From the NCBI RefSeq assembly GCF_900700375.1, contig NW_021630122.1, forward strand, positions 62,001 through 126,000: a stretch of DNA of 64,000 bases. The letters are read 5' to 3'. This DNA comes from Denticeps clupeoides (taxonomy: Eukaryota > Chordata > Actinopteri > Clupeiformes > Denticipitidae). A model generated the notes under the pieces. It made no database searches, was not told the origin of the DNA, and saw only the letters and a list, made by a program, of their open reading frames with translations. The position numbers and the translations under genes are program-made. Below are positions 31,635 to 43,459 of this stretch, piece after piece; position 1 is the first letter of the stretch, and each line of letters begins with the position of its first letter.

Positions 31635-32690
31635 CTAGCATCAAAAATGCTAACAGGGCGTGGTCAAGATATAAATAAAGTGGCCGAAGGACCGGGCAGT
31701 CTTAATAATGTGGCTGATTATGCAGGCATCCTAATGAAGTAGCTGGTTTAAGTGCTGGCGATGCTGCTGTATCAGTACCACTTAAAAGAAGCCCCATTTT
31801 AAAAATGCTATCAATGCATTCCAATGGGCAAATGACCCTGTTTGAGCGTTAATAGCTTGGCCACGCCCAGTTCGATTGCTTATAAAAGTAATAGCACACC
31901 TCATACAATAAAGTACTAATTTTTGATATGTAGCACGCCGGTCTGCGTGCTTCGGTACAACCCGCATTAAGTGCCGAAAAAAAGTCTGAAATAATATATA
32001 TATATTTTTTGCCCATTGACACTTTTTTGACACGATCTGAACATATGATCAAAAACGTATTCCCAGCACAATAGTAAATGGTCTGTCATACTGACAGGGC
32101 CAATAAATTTTTTTTCGCTCATTGACACTCCTAAATTTTCCTAAATTGTGCATGATCCGTAAATCACACAGAGACAAACCATATGTCAAAACGTCGGCCT
32201 TGGAGAGATCTCAACATTAAAAACTTTTTTGTATGTCAAACCATCTGGACACAAAGTCCAAAATAGTCCAATTTTGGACTAGAATATATGAACGCTTTCC
32301 GAAAACACTTTTTGGGGAATTGCGCGCAGACTGTAAATCCCAGCAAGCCAAGCCATATGTCAAACCATGCGGAACGAAAAGCCACACGACCTGACATGAA
32401 AGTTATGTGTGTGCCCTGAACCGTGTCATCACAAATCCTAAGAAACCATTTTTTGCACACTTTTAATAGTTTGGTCACAAATTCTGTAGTCCTCAACAAA
32501 GCATCCAATATGTAATTTTGTGCCTTCGGCCTGACCTCTCCAGTTTTTTTTATGCGTTTCAAGGTCTTAGTGTGGCAGCCACAAATGCACAACATGGCCT
32601 TTTTTGCTTTTGTCCTAATTTTCAATGTTGTCCTAATTTTGTTTTTGTGCGTTTCATGATCTTAGCCTGGCAGCTTTGAATGTAACACAT
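31635..32690. repeat. Unclassified ~1-kb insertion with short internal repeats
   Basis: After the last tandem unit comes a stretch not matching the L1 element. It contains repeated words such as CATATGTCAAA with varied endings (near 32180, 32352) and CCATTGACAC / TCATTGACAC (near 32012, 32119). A 129-codon minus-strand frame (32236-32625) has no recognisable domain. It may be part of the same composite insertion as the tandem repeat. Confidence 0.4.
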
Positions 32691-34420
32691 TTTCAGAAAT
32701 AAATAAATTGAGACTGGTAGGTTAGAGACTTATAACAAGAGATCATCTGCATAAAGGGACACTCTCACCTCCCGCCCATTCCTAACAATTCCAGTAATCT
32801 GTGATAGACCTAAGCGCAATTGAAAGAGCTTCAACTGCAAGCGCAAATAATAATGGGCTTAAGGGGCGACCCTGCCTTGTCGAACAATAGAGGGGGAAAT
32901 ATTCAGATATTATTTGTATTATTTGTTCTAACAGATACTTGCGGTGAGGAGTAAAGTATCCTAATCCATGAAATGAAGTTTGTTTTAAAACCATACCTCC
33001 CCAGTGTATGAAAAAGATAGGGCTATTCCACTCTATCAAAAGCCTTTTCAGCATCCAAGAAATAGTGTCTATTTCGGATAAATCCTGTTTGGTCTGCAGG
33101 GATGATGCTCGGAAGGGTAGATTCCAGTCTTAAAGCCAACAACTTTGATAACAGTTTAAAATCAGCATTCAACAAGCTGATTGGGGGGTAGGACGAACTT
33201 TTTTAAAAGCAGTGAGATGGTGGCTTGTGAAAGGGTTTGAGGAAGGCAGCCAGAGTCAAAAGATTCATTATACATGTCTAGTATAACTTTCTATACTAGT
33301 AGAACTCTAGTAGAACTTTCTATAAAATTCACAGGGAAATCCAACATTTTCCGCTTTGTTGAGACATCAGTGCCGATCTAAGTTCTACAATAGTAATTGG
33401 TTTCTCTAAATCCTCTAAATCTTAAAAAAATAATACTCAGCAGGAGAAGATGTAAGATCAGAGGATTAAAGAGACATATAAAATTCCTTAAAGGCTTTGT
33501 TAATTTCAGAGGTTTTGCCCGATGCTGTTTGAATCTGTAGTATTTGACGGGATGCTGCTGTCTGACGTATCTGGTGTGCCAATAACTTGCTGGCCTTGTC
33601 TCCATGTTCATAATAGTTAGATCTGGATTGAAGTGTCATTTCTGTAGCTTGATGTGTCATAAGAGCGTCATACTCTGCTTGCACAGAGAGACGCTCCTTG
33701 TATAAGTCTGGGGATTAATTGATGGCATATTCATTATCCAGATGAGAAATATGTTGCAACAACTCAGTCTGTTTGCGCTTTCTACGTTTTTTTCTCATAG
33801 CCTTAGTAAGAGATAATCTCCCCCCTTTTATAAACCTTCAGGGTTTCCCACAACAGAGATGCTGATATATCCGGGGTTTTATTCAAGCTAACAAATAAGT
33901 CAGTCTGTTGTGAAATGAACTTGTTAAACTCTTAAACTCGGCACTCCTTACACTACGAGTAATAAGTCGCCACGGTGTTCAAGTGTAATTAAATTTCTTG
34001 AAAAATATATTAATTAAGATTGATGCATGATCTGATAAAGCAATCATATTTACAGTCTGATATAGATGCGAGTAATCTATTATCCACCAAGAAAAGATCA
34101 ATACGTGTAAAAGTATTTAGTACGATTACTAAATAAGCACCAGACATCAAAAAAAGCACATTTTTTCATAAAAGATAAAATAACCTTAAGAAGCACAAAC
34201 TGCAGAAGAAGAGGATTTATAGGATTGTTAAGTCCCCTAAAATTGAGACTAGGAAATTAAATGTTGCCCCCACCTGGCATCGATACAGAATTAGCCTTTG
34301 TCATAATTAAACAAAAAAAATAAAGAGGAATGTCATCTCAAAGTAGAACTCTGCAATAAATTGGGAAGTGAAGTGAAAAATAAAATTACCAGCCAAATGG
34401 TGCAGAGGAAAAAAAAAAGT
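32691..34420 (-). mobile_element. L1/Tx1-type LINE, endonuclease end and reverse transcriptase
   Basis: Minus-strand readings include the end of the endonuclease (RIDLFLVDNRLL, near 34080), the linker MTLQSRSNYYEHGDKASKLL (33466-33684), the RT motif TRQGRPLSPLLFALAVEAL (near 32870) and the YADD box (near 32740). The order matches L1-type ORF2. It is truncated at its 5' end, decayed, and interrupted just after YADD by the 3-kb composite insertion. Confidence 0.75.
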
Positions 34421-34572
34421 CTCACAAGCGTGCATGGAGAGTTCTGAAGGTCCTGGTGATCGTGGACTGAACACGGAACGTTTTTCTTCTCATTTGAGAA
34501 AATCTAAAGCTGCTCTCAGACCGAACGTGCTGTGCTCGCCGTGGGGCTCAGCGAAAAAAGTATGTATGTAAG

Positions 34573-35225
34573 ATGATAATATTGCAGATCTCTGGACTTT
34601 TTTTAAAAATTATTTTTATATGGCCGCCAGAAAGAAATTATGTTTATCACACAAGTGAGGCAATTTCTTATCAGCCCTTCTACATCCAGGCCCATGTTGG
34701 GCCAATAGAATTGCTTTGTACAAATCATGAGCCTCATGAGGCCTTGGTGAGCCTCATGTCCGATCTCCAATGCTTGCTTAACCATTGCTCTTGGTAACTT
34801 GACACTATACCGTGTCCTCTCAGAACAAGACCATCATGTGTGTTCAGTTCTCCTGAACATGTGCTATAAGGCGTCAATTCCTCTGCGATTGGTGTTGACC
34901 AATCATGTCTCCACAATTATTCTTTGCCACTTGCTGTGTTATGTCTTCAAGGTTCGTGGCTTGTACCCCCTGCTACACTGGATTTTCCAGTGTAGGTGTT
35001 CTATCCTGTAATCGTATGCTTGAAGTCTCTACTTGTGGTGAAAGTGCTGCTTTCTCTGGGTACACTATGTACATGATGCATTTTCTACATTTCTGTCTTT
35101 AATTTGACACTTTTTCTTTCTGCTTGTGCGTTCTTTTTCTTCTTGATACTTCGCTGTTTTAGCATTCATCTGCAATGTGAGTGTTCATTCCACATATGTA
35201 ACACTGGGTGTCGCTCTTGGCTTTT
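34573..35225 (-). mobile_element. LTR-retrotransposon fossil with Gag zinc knuckle and integrase zinc-binding domain
   Basis: In minus-strand order, a CCHC zinc knuckle (CYICGMNTHIADEC, near 35170-35215) precedes an HHCC integrase N-terminal domain (HEAHQGLMRLM, then NCLTC, 34640-34760). Both are typical of Ty3/Gypsy-like elements. They lie only about 400 bases apart, so most of the element between them is gone. The copy is broken and old. Confidence 0.6.
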
Positions 35226-35249
35226 TTTGAGGATGGTGCAGTCATTGAA

Positions 35250-35720
35250 GCTGAAGTTGAGCTTTATTGTCGTTTCAGCTATATACGTGTTAGACAGTAC
35301 ATAAATAAAGTTAAATAATGTTTCTCCAGAACCTGGTGCTACAAGTAACATTTAAACAATTAGTCACAGTTACACACTTACAAAGTGCACAAATGCGACG
35401 GTCAAACTACATAAAGGCAACACAGACAGTGCAAGAGTAACATTTAACAAAAAAAAAATCATGTAGACAACAATGAGACAGATTCATTTACCAGCTAAAC
35501 AGGTAAAATGAATAATAAACGTGCGAACTATTTTTATTAGATAATATTGCAAATAGGTAGTGAAAGTGAAGCGATTGTCATTGTGATCTGTCAACAATCA
35601 TCTCCTTCGATTTGTCCACGTTCAGAAATAGATTGTTGACCTTACACTAGTCCATCAGTCATTGCACCTCCTCTCTGTACGCTGACTCATCAAGACAAGG
35701 CAGGGACATCAAAGTAAAAA
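35250..35720 (-). mobile_element. L2-type LINE 3' end (fragment)
   Basis: On the minus strand NNLFLNVDKSKEMIVD (35595-35640) matches the motif NNLLLNTTKTKELIVDF of the RT-bearing element at 61590. The fragment ends in a GACAATAAAGCTCAACTTC tail (about 35250-35275). The part between has no coding remnant. Confidence 0.6.
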
Positions 35721-35839
35721 TCCTGATCGGTCTGTCGGAACTTTTTGGGATTTCTCTTGAGGGCTAAGCCTCTTCTCTTTTCCCCCTCCACCCCCAGATT
35801 TCTTTTTCTCTCCTTGTTTCCATTTAAAAGCCGGGGATT

Positions 35840-36100
35840 TCTGCCCCTTCGGGAGCGGTGACATTTTAGTGAACTCGGTGTGCGAACTTGATGCGATCTT
35901 GACCTGGCAACTTATATAGTTTTTGAGATCTGGCAACCGCCACATTCCTGCTGGCAAGTTTATGTCGATCCTACTTTATTTCCCTTTTTTGGCCACCGCG
36001 CCATTATTTATTTGTATTTATTGTTTATTTTATTATAAAACCCATTTCCCAGCATGTCCCGCCTCTGCGCTTCCCTCCCCCTTCAGAAACTGTTAATTCT
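35840..36100 (+). mobile_element. LTR fossil related to the element at 22549, opposite orientation
   Basis: GGCCACCGCGCCATTATTTA, TTTGTATTTATTGTTTATTT and CCTCTGCGCTTCCCTCCCCC are diverged versions of words in the LTR of the 22549-26152 element. No internal region or partner LTR is seen, so it may be a solo LTR or a fragment. It is older than the complete copy. Confidence 0.55.
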
Positions 36101-37370
36101 CGTAACCTCTATTGCGCCATGTCTCTTTCATGCCGGGTAAATCAGATGAGTGTGTTTAATACAGTGCCATATTGCTTTACAAATGTTGACCTTCGACATG
36201 ATCATTATAATATAGTGGATGTTGTTATGGTAAGCATTATGAAGTGATTAAGGATGTGTAAATAATAATTGGCAAAGGAAGTTGGAGGATTAGCGTTATT
36301 AGAATATTAGAATAAAATAAAGCAAAGTAATGTGGTTAGAAGAACACACGGATCCCACGTCCACATGGATCCATCCCTTTCCTTTGTTTCATGACATTCT
36401 TGTCCTATATTTATGGTCAGTTTAGATATCATACTATCCAAATTCAATTTTGAATTCAGTTTTTTTGCATTTTTTGCATGTTTTGTTGCAATATGCAACT
36501 GGGAGCTGGTCTTCTGTGCAGTAAATATGCACGTCTGTATGTGTATAAGAATTGCATGCAGTAGGCGGAAAGAAGTATGAAAAAATAAATAGAAACAAAT
36601 GAAACAAATCCAAACAGAAATAAATGGATCAATAAATGAATTTGCATAAATAAGATCAGATAAAATGCAGAGGTGGTGAACCAGGAGGGATCTGCTGGTT
36701 TCTCTTCTTCATTCTAATCAGATGTCTTAACAGCTGCCTGAAATGTCACCAATGATATTTACATGTTGGTTTCTGTCTCATTCTCGAGTGTCATAGGCTG
36801 CTTTTTTTGCATGATACATCTGTTGTGTTTGATGACCTCGTTGCAAGAACCTAATATGGACATTTCATTGGTTTTCAAATCAAAATTTGCCTTTTGATTT
36901 CAGTTTCATTTTCAAGCCTCAGAACACACACATTTTGCATGAATTCTAATATTTGTGTTTGGTGACCTTTGAATAAACTGTTCTATACTGTTCTTACAAA
37001 GATCAAGTACAGTTTATTGACGTTTGTTTCTGTCTAGACTTAAGTTATTAGCTTTATTGAAATTAAATAAAGAGAAACAATATAGATCCTTGATCATTTC
37101 AATGAATGTGACCTTATCAGTTCAACACACAAAAAAAAAGATTTTCATAGGAATATAAGGTACTAAAATCTAGGTTACATATCTAATTCATCATATTTTT
37201 CTATTCTCTAGATTTTATTTTTATAATTTATACAAATCTAAATGTATAATATTTAATATATTTTGACAACAACAACCAGAATAATCATAATTTTGCATTA
37301 CTATTTTTACTACTACTCATTTTGTAATGCAGCAGAAGAAAGAAAAAGAAAAGCGAGAAGTTCTGATTGG
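36101..37370. other. AT-rich intergenic stretch
   Basis: No open frame, repeat or RNA gene is recognised. Confidence 0.4.
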
Positions 37371-37543
37371 GTGGTAGTAACCTAGTAACACACTCGCCTG
37401 TGAACCAGAAGACCCAGGTTCTAATCCCACTTACTACCATTGTGTCCCTGAGCAAGACACTTAACCCTAAATTGCTCCAGGGGGGGCTGTCCCTACTGAT
37501 TGTAAGTCACTCTGGAGAAGGGTGATAAATGCTGTAAATGTAA
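37371..37543 (+). mobile_element. tRNA-derived SINE (type 1)
   Basis: Box A-like GTAGTAACCTAGTAACACAC and box B-like GGTTCTAATCCC are followed by the conserved body (TTAACCCTAAATTGCTCC) and tail (GATAAATGCTGTAAATGTAA). This is close to full length. Confidence 0.8.
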
Positions 37544-37724
37544 GTTCTGCTAAAGTCAAAAGAGGATGAACCTGCGGGGTCATGGGAGATTACTCAGCAT
37601 TTTATTTATCATGAATAAAACATGTTGATTTGATGTGAATGTTAACAAGTCTAAATTTCAGATCTACACTAGATTCAACAATCTTCTCTGGTCCATATAG
37701 TGGCTTTGATGTTCCAGACATAGG

Positions 37725-38250
37725 CCATCAACAACAACAACATTTATTTCTTATATAGCCCAAAATTTACATTTACATTTATGGCATTTATCAGACACCC
37801 TTATCCAGAACGACTTACAATCAGTAGTTACAGGGACAGTTTCCCTGGAGCAACTTAGGGTTAAGTGTCTTGCTCAGGGACACAATGGTAGTAAGTGGGA
37901 TTTGAACCTGGCTCTTCTGGTTCATAGTCGAGTGTGTTACCCACTAGGCTACTACCTACTACCACTACCACCTAAAATCACATACAGTATGTCTCAATGG
38001 GCTTTGACAAGGCCTACAATTGACACCCCCCACACTTGACCCTTCTGCACACAAGGAAAAACTCCACAGAAATAAACTCTAGGAGAGACAAAAAAAAAGA
38101 AAGGAAGAAACGTTGGGAAGGGGTGATACAGAGAGGGACCCCCTTCCAGGGTAGAGTGAGCCTGCAAATTGTGTCAGTGCAGGGCAGGTGATGGTTTGTC
38201 CAATAAGAGAAAAAAAAAAGTCCTACAGTTGTAGGGTTGTAGTCCAGAAT
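37725..38250. repeat. Interspersed repeat interrupted by a SINE
   Basis: A segment starting CAACAACAACATTTATTTC and resuming at AAATCACATACAGTATGTC forms one repeat into which the SINE at 37767-37970 is inserted. The right part holds a C-rich stretch (GACACCCCCCACACTTGACC). The family is not identified and it has no coding capacity. Confidence 0.5.
37767..37970 (-). mobile_element. tRNA-derived SINE (type 1), near full length, nested
   Basis: The minus strand reads from TAGCCTAGTGGGTAACACAC (box A) through GGTTCAAATCC (box B) to the ATAAATGCCATAAATGTAAA tail. Flanking AAAAT words at 37762-37766 and 37974-37978 are a likely target duplication inside the surrounding repeat. Confidence 0.8.
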
Positions 38251-39540
38251 GTAGTCCAGTGTCATGGTCTAGATTACGTGTCCATTATGGTGTTACTGGT
38301 CCATTTGAAGATCCCTGAAGCTGTAGTTGTAACGGTGGTGGTGGCTGTGGTGACCCTCTGGTTCGTTTCATGCTATGTCCTCGTTTAGCAGTTGTCAGGA
38401 ACCAGGATTATTTGCTTGACTCTTCACTGGAGAGTCAGGTGACAGCCAAGATGCAGATGTGAGCCAGAAGTTCCAATTTTTTTCTTTCTCTGATAGACTT
38501 TTTTAATAAGAGAGATGAGACTGATACTTAATTTTTTATCTTTTACATTCTGTAGAGATAATTTCACAGAATAACTAAAAAAACATTCATTCGGTTGGAT
38601 GTAAAAGTGTTCAGACGTAAGCGACTAGTGACTAGAAGTGAAACAGGATGCACCTGCTCATGTAAAACTGCCATGATTTACACTCCAAATGTGCTCTGAT
38701 GCGTTCTTTTATTTTTTGAAAAGGGTCAGGGGAGCTTTCAAGTTCATCATATCGTTTGTCTGATTAAATTCTCAAATAAATGATTTAGGAGCATTTATGG
38801 GCTTCTAAAGTCCTCAGAAGATCTACATCACTCCTTTGTCCTTTGTTTGACTGATAATGTTCCCACAATGTACAATTACAAAAAAGAAGAATGTAATGTA
38901 AAACCTGAAAGCTTTCCTGCTATTAGATCATGTGGATATGAAATAGAACTAAAATAAATAATTTTTTTATAAATTATTTTAAAATAAGTATTTTGGTCAT
39001 TTTTTTAATGTGCTTTAGTGTACCTGCATGATAGATTTTTACCCTCATGTTGTATGTCACGTAGCTTTATAATTTTATAAAAGGCTACTTAATCAAAAGG
39101 AGATTCTGGAGGTGACATATTTACATCTAGTGTATATGAGGTTGAATCTGTTCACTTTTTATTGCTCAGTTTATTGAATAAATCCCACAGATTCTGTTAA
39201 CCTGTTCGAATCAAAAGTCACTGTCAAATTGTCATTACTATTGTACTTCTGTAATTATTGTTTTTAGTCCTGTTTATGAGGTGTCAGAATACGAAAATGA
39301 ATTATTATCGTCACCTTGGGACTTCATCTAGTCACAGACAATCAGATGGTTCGAGGGCCATGAAGAAAGGACCATAAAGATTTCAACATAAACTTCGCTG
39401 GAACTAAGAGAACCAGACCACAGCTGAGAATAAAATGTGAAATGGAGTTCATACCGAGGGACCTGAGAAGATGAACCAGTACTTGATTTGGGGCATTAAA
39501 AAAAAAAAAATTAAAGAAACTTGTCTTCTCCTGTCTCCTC
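38251..39540. other. AT-rich intergenic stretch before the VH array
   Basis: Nothing recognised except a degenerate octamer ATGTAAAT (39557-39564) just to the right, which is the likely promoter element of V1. Confidence 0.4.
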
Positions 39541-39629
39541 CTCCTCCTTGACCTCCCATGTAAATGAGTCCTGTGTCTCCATGCTGTATTTATGTGGTTC
39601 AGCCGTGAGTTCACATCAACACCCGCAGG

Positions 39630-40049
39630 ATGAAGATAACCCTCTGCTTTCTGTTTCTCTGGCTCCCAAGTACGTTTCTGAGACGTTGCAGAAGCTCTAT
39701 CTTGTATGCTTTGTATACAGAGAGTGTGAATATGTGCCTTGTGTTTTTATTAGGTGCAAAATGCCAGAGTCTAGAGTCAATTCCCTCCAGCGCAGTTGTG
39801 AAAAAGCCTGGAGAGACGTTCAGCATTTCATGTAAAGCAGTCGCCTATAACTTTGGTAGCTACGGCATGAGTTGGGTCCGGCAATCGTCTGGATTGGGCA
39901 CATCAACACGAACAACGGCAACACGAACTATGTCAAGGAGTTGGAGGGAAGAATTTCGATTACGAAGGACAACTCAATAGGCGTGGCGTCTCTGCATCTG
40001 TCTGGCCTGGTAGAAGATGACTCTGCTGTCTATCGCTGTGCAAGACTCG
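39630..40049 (+). pseudogene. ighv: VH segment V1, frameshifted pseudogene with an intact RSS
   Basis: The leader (39630-39669, MKITLCFLFLWLP) is followed by an intron and V exon 39754-40049. FR1 reads QSLESIPSSAVVKKPGETFS and FR2 begins WVRQS. About 16 bases present in V2 (the codons for GKALE and neighbours) are missing near 39884-39888, which shifts the frame. The rest (WIGHINTNNGNTNYVKE, RISITKDNS, DDSAVYRCAR) continues in another frame, and the FR3 tyrosine before the conserved cysteine is Arg. The RSS is nevertheless canonical: heptamer CACTGTG 40050-40056, 23-bp spacer, nonamer ACAAAAACC 40080-40088. It could still rearrange but not give a full VH domain. Closest relative: V2. Confidence 0.85.
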
Positions 40050-40099
40050 CACTGTGTGAGAACGACGTGGTGCAGCTGTACAAAAACCTCACACCCCTG

Positions 40100-41630
40100 T
40101 ACTACATCAGCACTATTTCTCCAGCTATAACTCCAACACCACACAATATCAACCATAAGCAACAACAAAAACAGCCTTTGATGATGACAACAGTGAACAA
40201 AGCAGCCATGAAGGTAAAAAGAGGCGACTCTGAAAAAACAGATTCATCAAACATACTTCACTTTCTCCTGATACAACAAATACTAAATATGTTTCTTGCA
40301 TTCGATTAATTAAAAGGGTTCCATCTTATTCTGCACAACCACCACAGAGTAGGTTCTATACGTTTGACTAGTAGTGTATACTATTACGTCATATTACCCG
40401 CTAATGTTCCATTTATGGGAAATATGATTGCAGTTTCATAGAAGTGTAGGATTTTTGTCATTTTTAAATAACTAGATAAACATACACATTTTGGGTCCTT
40501 AAGTGTCACAATGTAGTCTAATTGCATCCAGCATATTCTGTTCACACAAGATGATTACAAATGTTGACTTTAAAAAACTAATTAAAGTGAAAGTGAAGCA
40601 CAGGACACACAACAAATGTGTACTGCTGAGCTGCAGTACACAAGCAAAATGAGGAACAAAAATCACCAAGGACCAAAAGCATTTCTTCAGTAGAGCTGTC
40701 TGTGCTGAGGCAGGACGACTCGGTGATGGGACACGGTGACTCCGACTGTGATCTCCAGAGAGGGTCCCTGCGAGCCGTTGGTGTCAATTCCAGTTTCATT
40801 CCGCCCAGTCTTCACACGACAGAACATGCCGATGATGCTCCTGCCCTCTTATTTTAATTCTTAGCTACAGGTTCAGTGCCACTGGAAAAACATGCCCTGT
40901 GTGATAATCAAACTCATATTAGCATTCATATTGTGAGACCGATAAGCTACCTACAACAATGAATCTAATAAATTGATATCAATAAATAACTTTTTTATTT
41001 TTTGGATATTTTATTTTTTATGCAATCTGGAGCAGCATCTTAGTTTAGCTCAGGATGGAAAATAGCTGCAGATCAGAGGTTCAGAGGTGGAGAACAAAAT
41101 AGGCCTGAAAGGCTTGAAATGTGTTTCCTGTCCTTCCCCCATCTGTCTATCCGCTGGTTTAACCGCCGCCTCGCTAGTGCTCATGGGAGTTGTGAGTGTC
41201 TGCTGGTCTCAGCAGAAAAATACCTCAAGGAGTTCAGCTGATCCCCAACACTTCCAGTAGGTGTCAGTACAACACAACCAAATAGATCCAAAACACTCAT
41301 CCAAAATTGTCATCTTGTTCTGTCTAAACTATTGGATTAGGTACTGAGTTGTTAATTCATACATTTATTTATCGGTGAACAAATAACCTTCTGATAGTTG
41401 GTAACCCTACATATTAATAATAATCATGTGCTTATGATCTTGTTCAGGCAATAAAAATAATAGTCGTCCATTAAATTATACATAATTTTTTGGGAATCTT
41501 CCACATCAGCTTTCCAGGTTCTGTATCTTTCTGCTTGGATTGTGCAACGTTGATTGAATCCTCCTCAGAAGGAATGTACATGTGTGGTAGCACCAGATGT
41601 TGCTCGTATTCCTTGCACCGCTATGCAAAT
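40100..41630. other. Intergenic stretch between V1 and V2
   Basis: No V-like sequence is seen. A segment around 41070-41200 (TTTCCTGTCC, GCTGGTTTAACCGCCGCC, GTGCTCATGGGAGTTG) recurs at about 42440-42510, pointing to an old duplication of the V2 neighbourhood. Confidence 0.45.
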
Positions 41631-41696
41631 ACGATGAGTGAAACCAGTTCTTATGTGTGTCTGAGCTTCAGCCAAATTGACATCAGTGGCCTCAGG

Positions 41697-42143
41697 ATGG
41701 TGAACAAACTCTCCTTTCTGCTGCTCTTCCTCACAGCCCCCTGTGAGTTGAACTAATGCGTGTTATTTAGATTCGTGAATCGGGTTTTTGTACATGAGTT
41801 TTCCTGAGACCCTCTCTTTTTCTTTCCAACAGGTGTGAAATGTCAGAGTCTGGAGTCCATCCCCTCCAGCGCAGTCATGAAAAAGCCTGGAGAAACTCTC
41901 AGTCTCTCCTGTAAAGGTTCTGGATTTGCGTTTAGTAGCTCCGGCATGCACTGGGTCAGACAGCCGACTGGGAAAGCTCTGGAATGGATGGGGGCTATCT
42001 GGTACGATGCAAGTAGAACCATTTATGCCAAAAGTGTTGAAGGACGAACAGAAATCACCAGAGACAATAACAACCACATGGTCTACCTGAAACTGTCTGG
42101 TTTGAAAGCGGAGGACTCTGCAGTTTATTTCTGTACCAGAAAG
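41697..42143 (+). CDS. ighv: VH segment V2, apparently functional
   Basis: An octamer ATGCAAAT (41633-41640) lies 56 bases before the leader start. Leader 41697-41742 (MVNKLSFLLLFLTAP), V exon 41833-42143. Conserved positions are present: first Cys in SLSCKGSG, Trp in MHWVRQPTGKALEWMG, FR3 RTEITRDNNNHMVYLKLSGL, and EDSAVYFCTR. RSS: heptamer CACAGTG 42144-42150, 22-bp spacer, weak nonamer ACAAAATCT 42173-42181. FR3 reads EGRTEIT instead of the usual GRFTIS. It is a single copy in the window, with V1 as a decayed sister. Confidence 0.9.
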
Positions 42144-42715
42144 CACAGTGACTCAGTGTGGGGCGTGCTCGTACAAAATCTCTCTCACCCATTTGTGTCG
42201 CTCTCACTCAACTGAGTTTTCCTTTTCTTCTCCCGCTGCGGTTCTTGTCATAGTCATGATGGTAAAACAACCCGAGATTAAAGATTGAACATGCTTTCTT
42301 TTCGAATAAGGACATAATGGTCATTCATACAGGCTGCAGTCCAGCAAGTTCATCAGATTTTTACTCATCCAGAGTGACAGGCCTCTAATCGCATAATGGA
42401 AATGAGCTGCAGAGCAGAACTAAAACACAGTTTGAAAAATATTTCCTGTCCGGCAGTACTGGTTTAACCGACACCTTGCTGGTGCTCATGGGAGTTCTTG
42501 TGCATAGTCTCCATCAAAACAAACAAGAAAAACACTAATTTCACAGTTTCCAGTTTCTACAGTGTGAGTTCAGGAAGAGCTGAAAATGTCATTTTGTCTA
42601 AACTTTATCAAATATCGATCCAATGACCCTCTTTCGTTATGTTGTAAATGCATTAAATAATTCTCTGATGTTTTTCTGTGTATATATTTATGTAAACTGT
42701 TTGTAATCTTACATG

Positions 42716-42777
42716 AGTCTGTCTGGATTGATTCAGAGGGACACAGCCATGTATTTCTGTGCACAACAGCCACAGTG
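42716..42777 (+). pseudogene. VH remnant: end of FR3 plus heptamer
   Basis: SLSGLIQRDTAMYFCAQQ is the last part of a VH framework 3, followed directly by heptamer CACAGTG (42771-42777). No nonamer sits at 22-23 bases and nothing of FR1-FR2 is seen upstream. The flanking repeat shared with V2 suggests it was once a V2-like gene. Confidence 0.7.
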
Positions 42778-42789
42778 TGATTAGAAAAA

Positions 42790-43370
42790 AACACTCAGAA
42801 TATTAATACATGGTCAACACCCACGGTGTCTAGTATAAATAGCAATTTATATTGCTTATCTATCTGTTATTCGATCAAAAGTAGAATGTAAGCAAGTAGG
42901 AATTTGATGATCATTGTTTTATGAAGGTGAACTTGATGTCATATTGTCTAACCTTTTCATTTATTATATTTAATATTAATTATTGTATTTATATTTTATT
43001 TTATTATTTAAATGTATAATTTATTGTTATTAATTTATATATTTTGAAGGTTTAAACTGATATTTGTGCACACTGAACTCCATTAGTTCTGATTTTACAA
43101 ATCACATTAAATATCCAATTAGCATTATCAATGCATAAGGAAGAAGCACCTTACTCAAAAACTCTCGTTGCTCCAGAGTTGTCTTGTATGTGTGATATGA
43201 TGTGTTTAAAATTTCCAGTGGATTATGTATATCGTTATATTTTCTATACAAAATTTACAGATTTCTATTGATAGGCTTGCTGTTGCATATGGGCAAAGAT
43301 AATAGTAATCATTATTATATTTATTTTGACGCTCATTCAGCAGCGTTTGCATGACTGTGAAATGCAAATG
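42790..43370. other. AT-rich spacer before V3
   Basis: No V sequence or repeat family is recognised. Confidence 0.4.
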
Positions 43371-43459
43371 AGTATTACTGTGGCTTTAATTGGCTTCCCT
43401 CAGTATCCGCATGAGGTCACAGACCAACACTGTGGTGCTGTACGACTGGAAGAAGCAAC

